Below are positions 31,893 to 38,850 of a stretch of DNA of 64,000 nt, piece by piece. A program made the position numbers and the translations under genes. Below the pieces are notes generated by a model. The model searched no databases and was not told the DNA's origin. It worked only from the letters and a program-made list of their open reading frames with translations. The first letter of the stretch is position 1; each line of letters opens with the position of its first letter. Origin of the DNA: a virus. The DNA lies in the IMG/VR virus record IMGVR_UViG_3300037852_000136, positions 1 through 64,000 of that record. One strand, 5' to 3'.

Positions 31893-31921
31893 TTGCGTTC
31901 GTGCTCGGTAAAGAGTATGTA
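31893..31921 (+). promoter_or_regulatory. Rightward promoter with TAAAGAGTA element
   Basis: TTGCGT (31893-31898), 17 bases, TATGTA (31916-31921), with TAAAGAGTA at 31909-31917 placed exactly as in the 31250 promoter. Confidence 0.65.
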
Positions 31922-31958
31922 GGTTGTGAGCGGTAGGGCTCAATGAGGGGAGATTCAG

Positions 31959-32156
31959 ATGAAAGTGGTTGTCAAAGGTACTTGGTTGAATGCTTGCGGC
32001 AAGGGCTCGGAAGATAAGGAATTTGAAGTTATCCGCGTCGAACCGACAATGGCTCGGGAGGGTTCCGGCTTTGAAGTGATGTATATCGTCAACGATCGTG
32101 GCCACGAATGGACCGTTGCCAAGCTTCGTTGCCAGGCTGTTTCGGATTGGCTGTGA
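31959..32156 (+). CDS. Small early protein
   Basis: 65 residues with GAGGGGAG before the ATG. KVVVKGTWLNACGKGSEDKE and FEVMYIVNDRGHEWTVAKLR form a likely beta barrel. First gene after its promoter. Function unknown. Confidence 0.6.
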   Translation: MKVVVKGTWLNACGKGSEDKEFEVIRVEPTMAREGSGFEVMYIVNDRGHEWTVAKLRCQAVSDWL

Positions 32157-32248
32157 AGCGGGCAAGTGCAAAGGTAACGGTCGCAGAGGCTTTGCGGCGC
32201 CGTGTTGCGCGTCAAGAGATTGAGCTTGAACGGATGGCGCAGGATTGA
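32153..32248 (+). CDS. Basic helical micropeptide
   Basis: 31 residues from a GTG that overlaps the upstream stop (GTGA): KRASAKVTVAEALRRRVARQ then EIELERMAQD. Strongly charged helix. Function unknown. Confidence 0.45.
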   Translation: MKRASAKVTVAEALRRRVARQEIELERMAQD

Positions 32249-32297
32249 GCACGCGATCGACAAAGCTTTGGGCGATCGTTGCCTTTCACAAGCGGAA

Positions 32298-32375
32298 ATG
32301 AAGGCGCAAGGCGCGCGTTGTGAGTGCAAAGGGCTTGACGACTATTGCGTCTGTCAGAACACGCGGCAGACCTAA
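32298..32375 (+). CDS. Cys-rich micropeptide
   Basis: 25 residues from an ATG with weak AAGCGGAA upstream; the frame is open further 5' to a GTG. CECKGLDDYCVC holds four Cys in a metal-site-like spacing. Start and reality uncertain. Confidence 0.35.
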   Translation: MKAQGARCECKGLDDYCVCQNTRQT

Positions 32376-32402
32376 GAACTCGCTACAGAGGCTTGCGACC
32401 AG

Positions 32403-32433
32403 GGGCCGGCTCAGTTGCCGGCCCTTTCCTTTT
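32403..32433 (+). terminator. Rho-independent terminator
   Basis: GGGCCGGC-TCAGTT-GCCGGCCC followed by TTTCCTTTT. It ends the rightward early genes and overlaps the 3' end of the opposing regulator gene. Confidence 0.8.
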
Positions 32434-32740
32434 GAACGGCCCTGCGGGCTTGCCAAGCGGTTAGGGCGCGATGCGATCCGCCGCGCTTGCCGTCGGTGGC
32501 GATGCTTTCGAGCATCTTGGCGCTTTCATAGAGTCTATCGGCTTTCCAGCGCATATCGCTAGCGAGTAGTGCGGCCGCCCATTGGGGGATTGCGCGCTTG
32601 CCAGCTCGCCACAAGCTCACTGCCGTTTGGCTAGCGCGGTCGTTTAGGCGTTTGCGCACGGCGCTATTGGTTAGGCCGAGCATCTCGAAAGCGTCAATTA
32701 CAATATGCCTGCGAGCCTCTGGCGCATATTTCGGTTGCAC
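32411..32740 (-). CDS. HTH regulator-like protein
   Basis: 109 residues from a GTG preceded by GGAGAAAAC. EMLGLTNSAVRKRLNDRASQ then TAVSLWRAGKRAIPQWAAAL fits a helix-turn-helix with the recognition helix at TAVSLWRAG. It is transcribed leftward between rightward early transcripts, where a phage regulator is expected. It may act on one of the repeated promoter elements nearby. Confidence 0.65.
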   Translation of the reverse strand: MQPKYAPEARRHIVIDAFEMLGLTNSAVRKRLNDRASQTAVSLWRAGKRAIPQWAAALLASDMRWKADRLYESAKMLESIATDGKRGGSHRALTAWQARRAVQKERAGN

Positions 32741-32867
32741 GTTTTCTCCGCTGGCGCACGGCGCCTTCGATCACGAAATCTAAGGCAGGTTCGTCCTCCG
32801 CGCGCGTGACCTCGCATGCTCGGCACCAGGCACCGAGGGCCGGATTCCCGCCAGCGGCGTTCCACAC
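32694..32867 (-). CDS. Possible small protein before regulator
   Basis: 57 residues from a GTG at 32867, after an in-frame TAA. LGAWCRACEVTRAEDEPALD and FVIEGAVRQRRKRATEICAR look protein-like. It overlaps the regulator start by 47 bases and no RBS is visible. The gap 32741-33120 otherwise holds only the palindrome and promoter described below. Confidence 0.35.
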   Translation of the reverse strand: MWNAAGGNPALGAWCRACEVTRAEDEPALDFVIEGAVRQRRKRATEICARGSQAYCN

Positions 32868-32957
32868 TTACAAGTGTCGAACGACCTAGACCGCTGATTT
32901 GATTGAGATATTTTATAGGAGTTCACGGTTTGACGCGTCGCGTTCACTTTCCCGCGA

Positions 32958-32998
32958 TCGAAATGTGAAGATGACCGAACGGTCATTCTCACTTTCGA
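32958..32998. promoter_or_regulatory. Long imperfect palindrome, candidate operator
   Basis: Core ATGACCG-AA-CGGTCAT (32971-32986) is perfect. The flanks continue the symmetry: TCGAAATGTGA on the left, TCACTTTCGA on the right, with one offset. The core resembles TetR-family operators. It lies between the leftward regulator and the PP-loop gene. Confidence 0.6.
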
Positions 32999-33120
32999 GC
33001 TAAGTTTTCCGACCTCCGCCGTGCGGAATTTTTCAACCGACCGGGACCGTGCTAAGAGGTTTCTGAGGTACGCACACCTCCACGCCCCCCAAAGAAAATT
33101 CAAAAAACCAAAAATCAAGC

Positions 33121-33149
33121 TTGCAAAGAGTAGTGCGTTTGACTACGCT
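33121..33149 (+). promoter_or_regulatory. Promoter-operator of the PP-loop gene
   Basis: Possible TTGCAA (33121-33126), 17 bases, TACGCT (33144-33149). It contains both CAAAGAGTA (33124-33132) and the inverted repeat GTAGT-GCGTTTG-ACTAC (33130-33146). Confidence 0.5.
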
Positions 33150-33155
33150 TCCGAC

Positions 33156-33875
33156 ATGAAACACGTTGTAGCTCTTTCGGGCGGCAAAGATTCAACTGCG
33201 ATGGCGTTGCGCTTGGCGGAGATCGAGCCGCGCGATTACGTCTACGTTCTCACGCCGACCGGCAATGAGCCGGCCGAGATGTTCGCGCATTGGCGCAAAC
33301 TTGGCGCGCTTCTCGGCAAACCTCTTACGCCGATCACCTATCACACCGACTTGTACGGTTTGATCAAGGAACAGAACGCTATTCCAAACTGGCGCGCTCG
33401 GTTCTGCACGCGTCTCCTCAAGATCGAGCCGTACGCCGCCTGGCTCGCAAAAAATTCGCCGTGCGTTTCGTATGTCGGGTTGCGCGTCGACGAAGAGGAG
33501 CGCGAAGGCGGCGACTATGCTAAGGTACCGAACGTTGAGATGGATTTTCCGATGCGCCGCTGGGGCTGGAATATCCAAACGATGTACGATTATCTTAAGC
33601 ACCGCGGTGTTACGATCCCGACGCGCACCGACTGCAAGCTCTGTTTCTATCAGCGGCTTATTGAATGGTGGGAGCTGTGGAAGCACGATCTTGAAAGCTA
33701 TCTCGAAGGCGAGCGCATTGAAGCTGAGATGGGGCATACGTTCCGATCGCCGGGGCGCGACACGTGGCCCGCTGCACTCTCGGCGTTGCGCGCCCGGTTT
33801 GAAGCGGGCGACGTACCGCGTGAAACGCGCGCTGATCCAATCAACGGTATGAAATGCCGAGTATGTAGAATCTGA
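33156..33875 (+). CDS. PAPS-reductase-like PP-loop protein
   Basis: 239 residues from the ATG at 33156. VVALSGGKDSTAMALRLAEI is the PP-loop ATP-binding site. Next come a TPTGNEPAEMF strand-turn, NWRARFCTRLLKIEP (typical of phage PAPS-reductase-like proteins), GLRVDEEERE, DCKLCFYQRLIEWWELW and a final KCRVC. The paired Cys could hold a cluster or zinc. The family includes sulfate-activating enzymes and the DNA sulfur-modification protein DndC; in phages the role is unclear. No DndD/DndE partner is visible. Its own promoter carries two shared elements. Confidence 0.75.
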   Translation: MKHVVALSGGKDSTAMALRLAEIEPRDYVYVLTPTGNEPAEMFAHWRKLGALLGKPLTPITYHTDLYGLIKEQNAIPNWRARFCTRLLKIEPYAAWLAKNSPCVSYVGLRVDEEEREGGDYAKVPNVEMDFPMRRWGWNIQTMYDYLKHRGVTIPTRTDCKLCFYQRLIEWWELWKHDLESYLEGERIEAEMGHTFRSPGRDTWPAALSALRARFEAGDVPRETRADPINGMKCRVCRI

Positions 33876-33909
33876 GTACGCACTACACACTCTTTCCCCC
33901 GCCCCCTCG

Positions 33910-33925
33910 CCCCGCGATCGCGGGG
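33910..33925. repeat. Dispersed hairpin, copy 15 (intergenic)
   Basis: CCCCGCGATCGCGGGG, a perfect 16-base palindrome after the PP-loop gene. Confidence 0.75.
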
Positions 33926-33970
33926 TCGGCGCAAAACGAAAAGAGCTTCGCACCAACCGATGAGCCGACC

Positions 33971-34078
33971 ATGCGCCACTATCACGTTCTGATTTACCCC
34001 GCATTAGCGTGGATCGCGTTCAATCTTGCCTTCTTCCTGTGGCGTCTCTACTGGTCGCCGGGCAAGGACCGCATCTAG
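33971..34078 (+). CDS. Membrane micropeptide
   Basis: 35 residues (RHYHVLIYPALAWIAFNLAF then FLWRLYWSPGKDRI) with one membrane segment. A degenerate hairpin copy (CCCCGCATTAGCGTGG, 33997-34012) lies in its codons. No clear RBS. Confidence 0.45.
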   Translation: MRHYHVLIYPALAWIAFNLAFFLWRLYWSPGKDRI

Positions 34079-34082
34079 GGAC

Positions 34083-34114
34083 TTGACAACCCTAAATGTA
34101 GTGACTAGCAATAC
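34083..34114 (+). promoter_or_regulatory. Promoter with GTAGT inverted repeat
   Basis: TTGACA (34083-34088) is followed by GTAGT-GACTAGC-AATAC (34098-34114). The -10 box is not clear. The spacing of the repeat arms equals that in the promoters at 33121 and 38742. Confidence 0.5.
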
Positions 34115-34148
34115 ACCTGCGCAGACCCCATCCCCACTGCGCACCCGG

Positions 34149-34214
34149 CCCCGGCGGTGTTTCAACCAGCCCCCCAGCCCCAACGCCGCCGGGGTCTTAT
34201 CCCGCTAGCGCGGG
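34149..34214. repeat. Long stem-loop and dispersed hairpin
   Basis: CCCCGGCGGTGTT (34149-34161) pairs with AACGCCGCCGGGG (34182-34194) with one G-T pair. A dispersed copy CCCGC-TAGC-GCGGG follows at 34201-34214, just before the RBS of the next gene. Confidence 0.65.
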
Positions 34215-34231
34215 ACGAGCAGGATCAACGA

Positions 34232-34411
34232 ATGTCCAAGGAACCCGCCCTCTTCGACTTCGCCGCCGAGATCCGCCACGAGACCGACAAGGCGTATCTT
34301 TTGTTTGACGGCACCAAGGAGGGCTGGGTGCCGAAGTCTCAGACTGAGAACCACAACGACGGAACGTTCACCATCCCGCAATGGCTTGCGGAGAAAGTAG
34401 GATTTGCATGA
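34232..34411 (+). CDS. Small conserved phage protein
   Basis: 59 residues. SKEPALFDFAAEIRHETDKA then YLLFDGTKEGWVPKSQTE and TFTIPQWLAEKVG is a pattern common in small early phage proteins of unknown function. The stop overlaps the DHH gene start (ATGA). Confidence 0.7.
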   Translation: MSKEPALFDFAAEIRHETDKAYLLFDGTKEGWVPKSQTENHNDGTFTIPQWLAEKVGFA

Positions 34412-35274
34412 AGCCCCTTTGTATCTACCATGGCGCTTGCGACGACGGCTTCGGCGCGGCTTGGTGTGTGCGCAAGGCGCTCGGCGATGAGGTAGAGTTC
34501 TTTTCCGGCGTCTACATGAAGGACCCGCCTCCGATCGAAGGCCGAGACGTGATCTTCGTGGATTTCAGCTACAAGCGTCCGGTTCTCGACACGATGGCGC
34601 GTCACGCGCACTCCGTTCTTATTCTTGACCACCACAAGACCGCACAGGAAGACTTGGCGGATATCAAGGCGCCGCCTGACGCTCATGTTTGGCGCGAGGC
34701 GGCGTGGAATGGCAAGCTCTCGGGTTCGCTGCGCATGACCGCGCTGTTCGATATGAACCGCAGCGGCGCCGGGCTCGCGTGGGACTATTTTGTCGGTGGC
34801 GCGCGACCGAAGTTTATCGACTACCTCGAAGATCGCGACCTTTGGCGCAAGCAACTCCCTGGCGGCGACGAGTTCACGATCGCACTCCGGTCGTACCCGC
34901 AGGACTTCCTGATCTGGGACAAGCTCATTGATAGCGGCCCGCAAGCGCTCATCACCGAAGGTGGTGCGATCCAGCGCTACTATCGCCTGCGCGTCGAGGA
35001 GTTGAAGCGCAGCGCCTATCACGCTGAATTGGGTGGCGCCAAATGCCGGATCAGCAATGCGCCGTACTTCGCTGCCAGCGAGGTAGCAGGCGAGTTGTGT
35101 GAAGGCGCGGATTTCGGCGCCTGCTACTTCGAGGTGGAGCACGGACGATACCAGTATTCGCTTCGGTCGCGCGGTGACTTTGATGTGAGCACGATCGCTC
35201 GAAAGTTCGGCGGAGGGGGCCACAAGAACGCGGCCGGGTTCACCACGACCGGGACCGCGCACAAAGCAACCTGA
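34408..35274 (+). CDS. DHH-family phosphoesterase
   Basis: 288 residues from the ATG that overlaps the previous stop. YHGACDDGFGAAW supplies the first metal Asp, VDFSYKR the second motif, and LILDHHKTAQEDL the DHH motif. EDRDLWRKQLPGG follows. The C-terminal DHHA1 part ends in FGGGGHKNAAGF, the GGGHxxAAG motif that binds nucleotide phosphate. Relatives degrade short oligonucleotides or signal dinucleotides (NrnA, GdpP). In a phage it could recycle nanoRNA or destroy a cyclic-nucleotide defence signal; the sequence cannot decide. Confidence 0.85.
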   Translation: MKPLCIYHGACDDGFGAAWCVRKALGDEVEFFSGVYMKDPPPIEGRDVIFVDFSYKRPVLDTMARHAHSVLILDHHKTAQEDLADIKAPPDAHVWREAAWNGKLSGSLRMTALFDMNRSGAGLAWDYFVGGARPKFIDYLEDRDLWRKQLPGGDEFTIALRSYPQDFLIWDKLIDSGPQALITEGGAIQRYYRLRVEELKRSAYHAELGGAKCRISNAPYFAASEVAGELCEGADFGACYFEVEHGRYQYSLRSRGDFDVSTIARKFGGGGHKNAAGFTTTGTAHKAT

Positions 35275-35462
35275 TGCCCTACCCCACCTCCATCCGCCTC
35301 CCCGAGGACGTTCGCCGCGTTCTGCGCAAGGTCGCCAAGCAGAACCGGCGGACAGTGACCGAGCAGATAAACTTTGTCTTGCAGGAGTGGATCCGTGCGG
35401 ACCCCGCTATCGCGGGGCTAGGCCGGAAGATCAAACCGGAGGAAGCGCATGACGCGGGATGA
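35274..35462 (+). CDS. Ribbon-helix-helix regulator
   Basis: 62 residues. YPTSIRLPEDVRRVLRKVAK then QNRRTVTEQINFVLQEWI is the Arc/CopG ribbon-helix-helix pattern. Such proteins bind DNA as dimers. The C-terminal part (ADPAIAGLG) is encoded by a dispersed hairpin (35402-35417). The start overlaps the DHH stop by one base. It is a candidate repressor for the nearby inverted-repeat promoters. Confidence 0.8.
   Translation: MPYPTSIRLPEDVRRVLRKVAKQNRRTVTEQINFVLQEWIRADPAIAGLGRKIKPEEAHDAG
35402..35417. repeat. Dispersed hairpin, copy 18 (in gene)
   Basis: CCCCGC-TATC-GCGGGG, encoding P-A-I-A-G after the RHH domain. Confidence 0.7.
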
Positions 35463-35739
35463 GGCCAACAAGAAGCTGGTTCAGAACACAACTTGGCATC
35501 GCGATATGTGTGCTCAGATGGTGATCGCGCTTGAAGCGATCGGCCTCCTCCATCTCGAAACGACGGAGGACAAGGTGCGCTTGGCGGCGGTGTCCCGTCT
35601 TGTAGGGGTGATAGCGGAAGTTACGCACTCTCGGAATGGTGTTACGGACGTGCGCGAGCCAGGGAGAATTACCCACGAAGGCGCCCTCGAAATTCTCGAC
35701 GTGCTCACCAAGTCGGGGTTCAGGATCAGCCGTGAGTGA
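35449..35739 (+). CDS. Hypothetical helical protein
   Basis: 96 residues. The ATG overlaps the RHH gene by 14 bases. WHRDMCAQMVIALEAIGLLH and VRLAAVSRLVGVIAEVTHSR are helical; the C-terminus (THEGALEILDVLTKSGFRIS) is too. No family recognised. Confidence 0.6.
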   Translation: MTRDEANKKLVQNTTWHRDMCAQMVIALEAIGLLHLETTEDKVRLAAVSRLVGVIAEVTHSRNGVTDVREPGRITHEGALEILDVLTKSGFRISRE

Positions 35740-35965
35740 CCCGCCTAGCGGCGGGCAAGTCCCGAAGCTCTTGCAGGTCCCCGATCGCGTGCACTCGGTC
35801 GAGGAGATGTGCGGTCTCGTTGCGAAGCTCCCTAATGTGGAACACGTTGTTGTGATCGTCGAGGATCCCGAAGGCGTCTGGGTCATGACGGTGGATGGCA
35901 CGACGCTTGAACGAATGAACTGGATGTTGGACCGCGCGAAGCTGCGCTTGCATAGGGTGGATTGA
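35732..35965 (+). CDS. Small hypothetical protein
   Basis: 77 residues from a GTG that overlaps the upstream stop. Residues 3-7 (DPPSGG) come from a dispersed hairpin. PNVEHVVVIVEDPEGVWVMT is a beta hairpin followed by a helix. Function unknown. Confidence 0.55.
   Translation: MSDPPSGGQVPKLLQVPDRVHSVEEMCGLVAKLPNVEHVVVIVEDPEGVWVMTVDGTTLERMNWMLDRAKLRLHRVD
35740..35755. repeat. Dispersed hairpin, copy 19 (in gene)
   Basis: CCCGCC-TAGC-GGCGGG at the 5' end of the gene. Confidence 0.7.
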
Positions 35966-35966
35966 G

Positions 35967-36176
35967 ATGGAAGAACCGTTTCGCTTGGTTGCTAGTTGGG
36001 GGCACCTCTTGCATGAGCTTCGACAAATGCCGGAAGCCGATTTTGCCAAGTACTGTTCGGCCGACTTGCGTGCGATTCCGATGTATTGGTCGATGTCTCC
36101 TGAAGGTCCCGTTAAAGTTTGGCCAAAGCCATGCGATGGTTGCGAAGTGTTTCAATTGAGGAAGTTCAAGATATGA
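35967..36176 (+). CDS. Small hypothetical protein
   Basis: 69 residues (EEPFRLVASWGHLLHELRQM then PEADFAKYCSADLRAIPM and CDGCEVFQLRKF). The stop overlaps the start of the glycosyltransferase. Function unknown. Confidence 0.6.
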   Translation: MEEPFRLVASWGHLLHELRQMPEADFAKYCSADLRAIPMYWSMSPEGPVKVWPKPCDGCEVFQLRKFKI

Positions 36177-37201
36177 AACTCGCCCTCATCACCACAACTA
36201 TCAACATCCCGAGCGTGCTTGCGCTTTATCGTCGCTTCGATCTTTCGGCCGCGGTACGCTTCTTCGTGGCGATCGACGACAAGACCCCGCGTTCCGTTCC
36301 GGTCTTCTTGGACAGCCTCGGCAACTGCCAAGTGGTGGATCAAACGGATTATAAGTGCGATGCCATCATCGGGCGCAACTCGATCCAGCGGCGTAACCTT
36401 GCTCTCTTAGAAGCTCTCAAGTGGGGTGCCGACATCATCGTGTCGGTCGACGACGATAACATTCCGATCGACCCCAACTACTTCCACCAGTTTGAGGCGG
36501 TATTTAATCCTCGTCGCTGGGACCACACGCTCATCGGGCGAAACTGGTCCGGCCTCTGCGCCCACTCCGTGAACGGTTGGTTCGATCCCGGCGCCTTTCT
36601 CGTTCCCCCCGCCACTCACCGCGGCTTCCCCGCCCACATCGTCCCCGAGACCTACTTCGAAGCCATCACCAACGCAAAAATAGGCGTGGCGGCCGGCATG
36701 GTGCTGGGCGATCCAGACATTTCAGCTGTTGAGCGGCTTGCCCGCGGCACGCGGGTCAGCGGGGTCGGTGAAATCCTCAAGGCCGGCATCGTGGTCGACC
36801 CGCAGACGCACACGGTCTTCAACAGCCAGAACACGGCGTTCCTGCGTCAGTTCGCTCCCGCCATGATGATGTGGCCGGGCGTCTCCCGCTACGATGACAT
36901 CATGGCGTCGCTCGTCACCCAGCGGGTGATGCGCGAGCATGGCTACCATGTTCACTTCGGCCGGCCGCTGGTTTACCAGCAACGCAACGCCCACGACCTC
37001 AGGCAAGACTTGGCGGGCGAGGTCTGGGGGATGCAGTACGCCGACAAAATTGCAGTCCTCCTTGACGATATCGACGTGCGCGGATCGGTTATCGACGGCG
37101 TGCGCAACATCTTCCTGCAGCTCGGCAAGTACGACTTCATCCCGTCGATCGTGAGCGAGTGCGGGGCGGCGTGGTGTGATGACGTGGAGGGGGTGCTGTG
37201 A
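36173..37201 (+). CDS. Glycosyltransferase, STELLO/RGP-like
   Basis: 342 residues from the ATG that overlaps the preceding stop. LALITTTINIPSVLALYRRF and FFVAIDDKTPRSV form the nucleotide-sugar fold; NSIQRRNLALLEALKWGADI is the helix before the metal motif SVDDDNIP. This order matches the reversibly glycosylated polypeptide (GT75) and STELLO families, which bind UDP-sugars or act in glycan assembly. GVSRYDDIMASLV near residue 245 is a second acidic motif. It starts the sugar-transfer module and probably modifies host or virion surface glycans. Confidence 0.7.
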   Translation: MKLALITTTINIPSVLALYRRFDLSAAVRFFVAIDDKTPRSVPVFLDSLGNCQVVDQTDYKCDAIIGRNSIQRRNLALLEALKWGADIIVSVDDDNIPIDPNYFHQFEAVFNPRRWDHTLIGRNWSGLCAHSVNGWFDPGAFLVPPATHRGFPAHIVPETYFEAITNAKIGVAAGMVLGDPDISAVERLARGTRVSGVGEILKAGIVVDPQTHTVFNSQNTAFLRQFAPAMMMWPGVSRYDDIMASLVTQRVMREHGYHVHFGRPLVYQQRNAHDLRQDLAGEVWGMQYADKIAVLLDDIDVRGSVIDGVRNIFLQLGKYDFIPSIVSECGAAWCDDVEGVL

Positions 37202-37374
37202 ACGTGACTCTTCGTCCGAATGGTATCGCTGACGTGTATATTCAAACTCTCGGAGAAGCCTGCACACTCGCCGATCTGGAAAAACAAATACGGGCACTGT
37301 TGGTTGCGCGTGCGTGGCTGCGGCGGGAGATGAAGGGTCGCGAGACGAAACCAGAAAAGAAGCCTGCGAAATGA
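37198..37374 (+). CDS. Small protein between glycosyltransferases
   Basis: 58 residues from a GTG that overlaps the upstream stop; its stop overlaps the next ATG. NVTLRPNGIADVYIQTLGEA then a basic helix (RALLVARAWLRREMKGRETK). The tight coupling suggests it works with the two transferases. Confidence 0.55.
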   Translation: MNVTLRPNGIADVYIQTLGEACTLADLEKQIRALLVARAWLRREMKGRETKPEKKPAK

Positions 37375-38627
37375 AACTCGCTTTGGCGTTACTCACCAAG
37401 GATAAGCCCGAGCTGACCAAGTGCTCGATCGAGCCCCTGCTTTGGCCCGACAAGTTTGACTTGTGGTGCGTTGACGGCAGTGTAACTGAGGACGGGCGGG
37501 CGTTTTTGCGCGAACCCGGCGCGAAGTTCAGTGAGCTGGCGATGGACGTGCGGGGCGGTCCCGATGCGGCAATCGTGTTCGCGCTCACTAAGATGTTGGA
37601 GCCCTTTTATGGAATGGGGAGTGCGGAGTATTATACCCACGTAGGTCTGTGTGAGCAGGACGTTCTTCTCAAACCTTACTGGCTGAACCCAACCATGGCG
37701 CTGTTCGAGCGCGGCCAGTCCGAAGGTTTGCAGGTCGGTGCTGTCAGCGCCCGCGCCTACGAGGATCGCATCCTGATCCAGCGTGACGGTTACGCCGTGA
37801 TGCACAACCTCGGCGCCGGCATGGTGATCTTCACCCGCGAAGCTGCCCGCCTGATCCTCGACAATTACCGAACGGGCTGGTGGACCGACAACCGCCTTAC
37901 CTTCTGTGCTCTTTCAGGCCTGGATATTGGCCAGTGGGGATGCTTCCGCGGCAACGAGCAGCCGATCACTGCCGACTGGCACTTCGATACGATTCTCGCC
38001 CGCCACGGCCTTGCCTCGCTTGCGCTTACGCCCTCCCTCGCGACGATGCTGGACCAGGACATCGCGGCACAAGGGCTAAAGATGGCGGACGGTCGCTACG
38101 ATCTTCTTCGCGATAAGGCAGACGCATTTGCCAAGTTCGCCGGCCGCACCATGGAGATACGCAACAGCGACTGGTCGCTTCCCGATCTACGCATCCAGTC
38201 CTCCGGCGGCATCTACACTTACTTTCCCCACCAGATCCCCGGTATTGGCGGAACGTATAGCGGAGACTGGCGGCTGAAGTGGTGTCAGGGATTCGGTCCG
38301 TTCGTTTGGGAGTCCGCTAACGCGGACCAAGGTGCCGCTTGCCTCGCGGAAGCGATGGTTCTCGGCCCCTGCGAAGTCCTGCTCGGCGGTCAAGGCAAAG
38401 TTCGCGTGACCGACACTCACTCTGGCTACAGCATCGTCTCTTCTCTTGCTGACGCGGGCGGCGCCATCCTACAGGTGCCGATCCCGTCCGGTGTCTCGTA
38501 CCGCACTATCAGGGTGGAGGCGTTGTCTCCCGGCGCGTGCTTTTACGGTATCCGAACGCGCGAGACGCAGCCGTGGCTGACGGGGTATAGGTTTGATCAC
38601 TCACACTTGCCCGCCGTAGGCGGGTGA
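37371..38627 (+). CDS. Second glycosyltransferase-like protein
   Basis: 418 residues. LALALLTKDKPELTKCSIEP and FDLWCVDGSVTEDGRAFL are GT-A-like. VGLCEQDVLLKPYWLN holds the acidic metal motif (EQD). GAGMVIFTREAARLILDNYR and DWHFDTILARHGL fit acceptor-side elements. The C-terminal 130 residues look like a separate beta domain, possibly carbohydrate-binding. Two dispersed hairpins lie in the gene: a variant at 38312 with compensating base changes, and one at 38610 that encodes the last residues before the stop. Confidence 0.6.
   Translation: MKLALALLTKDKPELTKCSIEPLLWPDKFDLWCVDGSVTEDGRAFLREPGAKFSELAMDVRGGPDAAIVFALTKMLEPFYGMGSAEYYTHVGLCEQDVLLKPYWLNPTMALFERGQSEGLQVGAVSARAYEDRILIQRDGYAVMHNLGAGMVIFTREAARLILDNYRTGWWTDNRLTFCALSGLDIGQWGCFRGNEQPITADWHFDTILARHGLASLALTPSLATMLDQDIAAQGLKMADGRYDLLRDKADAFAKFAGRTMEIRNSDWSLPDLRIQSSGGIYTYFPHQIPGIGGTYSGDWRLKWCQGFGPFVWESANADQGAACLAEAMVLGPCEVLLGGQGKVRVTDTHSGYSIVSSLADAGGAILQVPIPSGVSYRTIRVEALSPGACFYGIRTRETQPWLTGYRFDHSHLPAVGG
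38312..38327. repeat. Dispersed hairpin, copy 20 (compensatory variant)
   Basis: GTCCGC-TAAC-GCGGAC: both arms differ from the consensus in matching positions, so pairing is kept. It encodes E-S-A-N-A-D. Confidence 0.65.
38610..38624. repeat. Dispersed hairpin, copy 21 (gene end)
   Basis: CCCGCC-GTA-GGCGGG, followed at once by the TGA stop. Confidence 0.7.
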
Positions 38628-38639
38628 ACCGAGGGCAGA

Positions 38640-38738
38640 ATGAGCGGCTTGGAGATCGCCATGGTCGTTTATGGGCTCGTTCTGCTCGCTTGCATCGCGT
38701 GCCTTATTCATTCCGTGCTTGGGAACCTCCAAAAATAG
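38640..38738 (+). CDS. Membrane micropeptide
   Basis: 32 residues (SGLEIAMVVYGLVLLACIAC then LIHSVLGNLQK). One membrane segment. It ends three bases before the -35 box of the recombinase promoter. Confidence 0.5.
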   Translation: MSGLEIAMVVYGLVLLACIACLIHSVLGNLQK

Positions 38739-38741
38739 CGG

Positions 38742-38769
38742 TTGACATCGTAGTCAAAGTCACTACAGT
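38742..38769 (+). promoter_or_regulatory. Recombinase promoter with embedded operator
   Basis: TTGACA (38742-38747), 16 bases, TACAGT (38764-38769). The inverted repeat GTAGT-CAAAGTC-ACTAC (38750-38766) fills the spacer, an ideal site for a repressor. Confidence 0.75.
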
Positions 38770-38807
38770 ATGGGAATAACGAAAGCGTTTCGTTCTGAAG
38801 CTGCTTG

Positions 38808-38823
38808 CCGCGCGCTAGCGCGG
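38808..38823. repeat. Dispersed hairpin, copy 22 (leader)
   Basis: CCGCGCGCTAGCGCGG in the untranslated leader of the recombinase. Confidence 0.6.
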
Positions 38824-38850
38824 TTCACTACGCCGGGGAGGCGCAAGCCC

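Noticed and set aside
32780-33118. 112-codon minus-strand ORF
   Set aside because: It crosses the palindrome and promoter region, has no RBS and no protein-like pattern.
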